A stretch of DNA of 5,949 bases from Syntrophopropionicum sp964397525. GTDB taxonomy: Bacteria; Bacillota; Desulfotomaculia; Desulfotomaculales; Pelotomaculaceae. Position numbers and translations under genes: made by a program. Location of the stretch: contig CAYNIY010000077.1 in NCBI GenBank assembly GCA_964397525.1, positions 1-5,949 on the forward strand, written 5' to 3'. The notes below the pieces were generated by a model. The model searched no databases, was not told the DNA's origin, and saw only the letters and a program-made list of their open reading frames with translations. This document shows, one piece after another, positions 5,204 through 5,949 of this stretch (position 1 is the stretch's first letter; every line of letters starts with the position of its first letter).

Positions 5204-5949
5204 TCACTTTGTAACTGCAGCACTATTGATGATATTATCATTGAAATTGATTATGGTGCCATATTTACAGGCAGCTGTAATATCTATCGGGGCAAATACT
5301 AAATCCGGCATCTTAATATTATTGTTATTAAAATCAACTACTGTCTTATCTCCTGTGCTAGTCATATTCCTTATTATATAATATGCCATAGTCCCTGCGC
5401 CAGCACCAAATGATTTTGTGTCACAGGTAATTATATTGTTCGAAACTATTGCTTTTCTCGGAATAAAGTTACCAGATGCATCATATTTTTCATCTATACA
5501 TAATAAGGCCTGAGTAATGCCGCTATGCTCAACAGTATCCATCAACACGGTATTTCTATTGAATACATATAGATCTCTGAACATCTTCTGGCCGTAGTAG
5601 TTAAAACTTAGTATATACATGTCAAAATAATTATCTTCAATAATTATACTGTCTATGTCTTCCTGCCATGTGTTAATTTGTTTCCTTAATAAAAACCTAT
5701 CTTTGCCAAATCTATCTGCATAGCTAGGCTCAACAATATACTTATTATTCCTATATATTCTTTCTGTTTTTGTACCATTAACAGCAACCGCAAATTTCGA
5801 TTTCATAATATCTACATAGGTAATATCCGGAGTAAAGTTAACATTATTCTTCCAAGTATTGTTCTCATACAATAATTTAGTTACACTAAAGTAATTATCA
5901 TATACTACAGTACCGGGTGCGTCTGATATGTGAATCCCTTCAAAGGTGT
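5204..5949 (-). CDS. C-terminal part of an Asn-rich, probably right-handed beta-helix protein (5' end outside window)
   Basis: The reverse-strand frame is open from the right edge to TGA 5206-5204, giving 247 residues. An internal TTG at 5872 is not the start, because the frame continues upstream (GIHISDAPGTVVYDNYFSV). The sequence has recurring short strands that each end in Asn: IIIEDNYF, AIVSNNII, FNNNNI and FNDNII. This is the pattern of parallel beta-helix proteins such as pectate-lyase-like enzymes and phage or surface tail-spike proteins. I see no catalytic motif, signal peptide or anchor in this portion. Codon use is much more A/T-rich than in the lasso genes, which suggests different ancestry. 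It ends before the shared terminator and is probably not part of the lasso pathway. The fold assignment comes from repeat texture only, so the function stays unknown. Confidence 0.65.
   Translation of the reverse strand, partial: TFEGIHISDAPGTVVYDNYFSVTKLLYENNTWKNNVNFTPDITYVDIMKSKFAVAVNGTKTERIYRNNKYIVEPSYADRFGKDRFLLRKQINTWQEDIDSIIIEDNYFDMYILSFNYYGQKMFRDLYVFNRNTVLMDTVEHSGITQALLCIDEKYDASGNFIPRKAIVSNNIITCDTKSFGAGAGTMAYYIIRNMTSTGDKTVVDFNNNNIKMPDLVFAPIDITAACKYGTIINFNDNIINSAAVTK

Noticed and set aside
1..5949. CRISPR array, tRNA, rRNA or insertion sequence
   Set aside because: I saw no regularly spaced repeat units, no tRNA-like or rRNA-like sequence, and no transposase reading frame.

Overview
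The window carries most of a lasso-peptide biosynthetic locus from what looks like a low-to-mid GC Bacillota (Firmicutes) bacterium. The lineage is inferred from strong AGGAGG-type ribosome binding sites, frequent TTG/GTG starts, separate B1 and B2 proteins, and an AT-rich flank with a U-rich hairpin terminator. I cannot name the genus; an anaerobic clostridial or negativicute lineage is only a guess.

Layout, left to right. Positions 3-107 hold the tail of an unidentified forward gene. The forward run B1 (142-432, PqqD-like leader-binding RRE protein), B2 (425-895, transglutaminase-like leader peptidase) and D (897-2687, ABC exporter) is tightly packed: B1/B2 overlap by 8 nt and B2/D are 1 nt apart. 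On the reverse strand, converging on D, lies the asparagine-synthetase-like macrolactam synthetase C (4664 down to 2742). Its reading frame is intact except for one in-frame TAA at 3809-3807, just after the SGGLDS ATP-binding motif. Upstream of C on the same strand is a 50-codon gene (4858 down to 4706) that a length cutoff would miss. I read it as the lasso precursor A: it has a WxxPxI leader, a single leader Thr, and a candidate core with Asp at ring position 8. An AT-rich 345-bp interval (4859-5203) follows, with a 17-bp direct repeat at exactly 100-bp spacing and a bidirectional terminator. The right end (5949 down to 5204) is the AT-rich C-terminal part of an Asn-rich, probably beta-helical protein that appears unrelated to the cluster.

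Expected working of the system, from known lasso pathways: B1 binds the leader of A and delivers it to B2, which cuts after the leader. C adenylates the Asp side chain of the core and joins it to the new N-terminal amine, forming the macrolactam ring. D exports the product. Two points deserve attention: the precursor, with an unusual Gly/Ser/Asn-rich 31-residue core lacking an obvious bulky plug, and the nonsense codon that should disable C unless it is a sequencing error or is read through.
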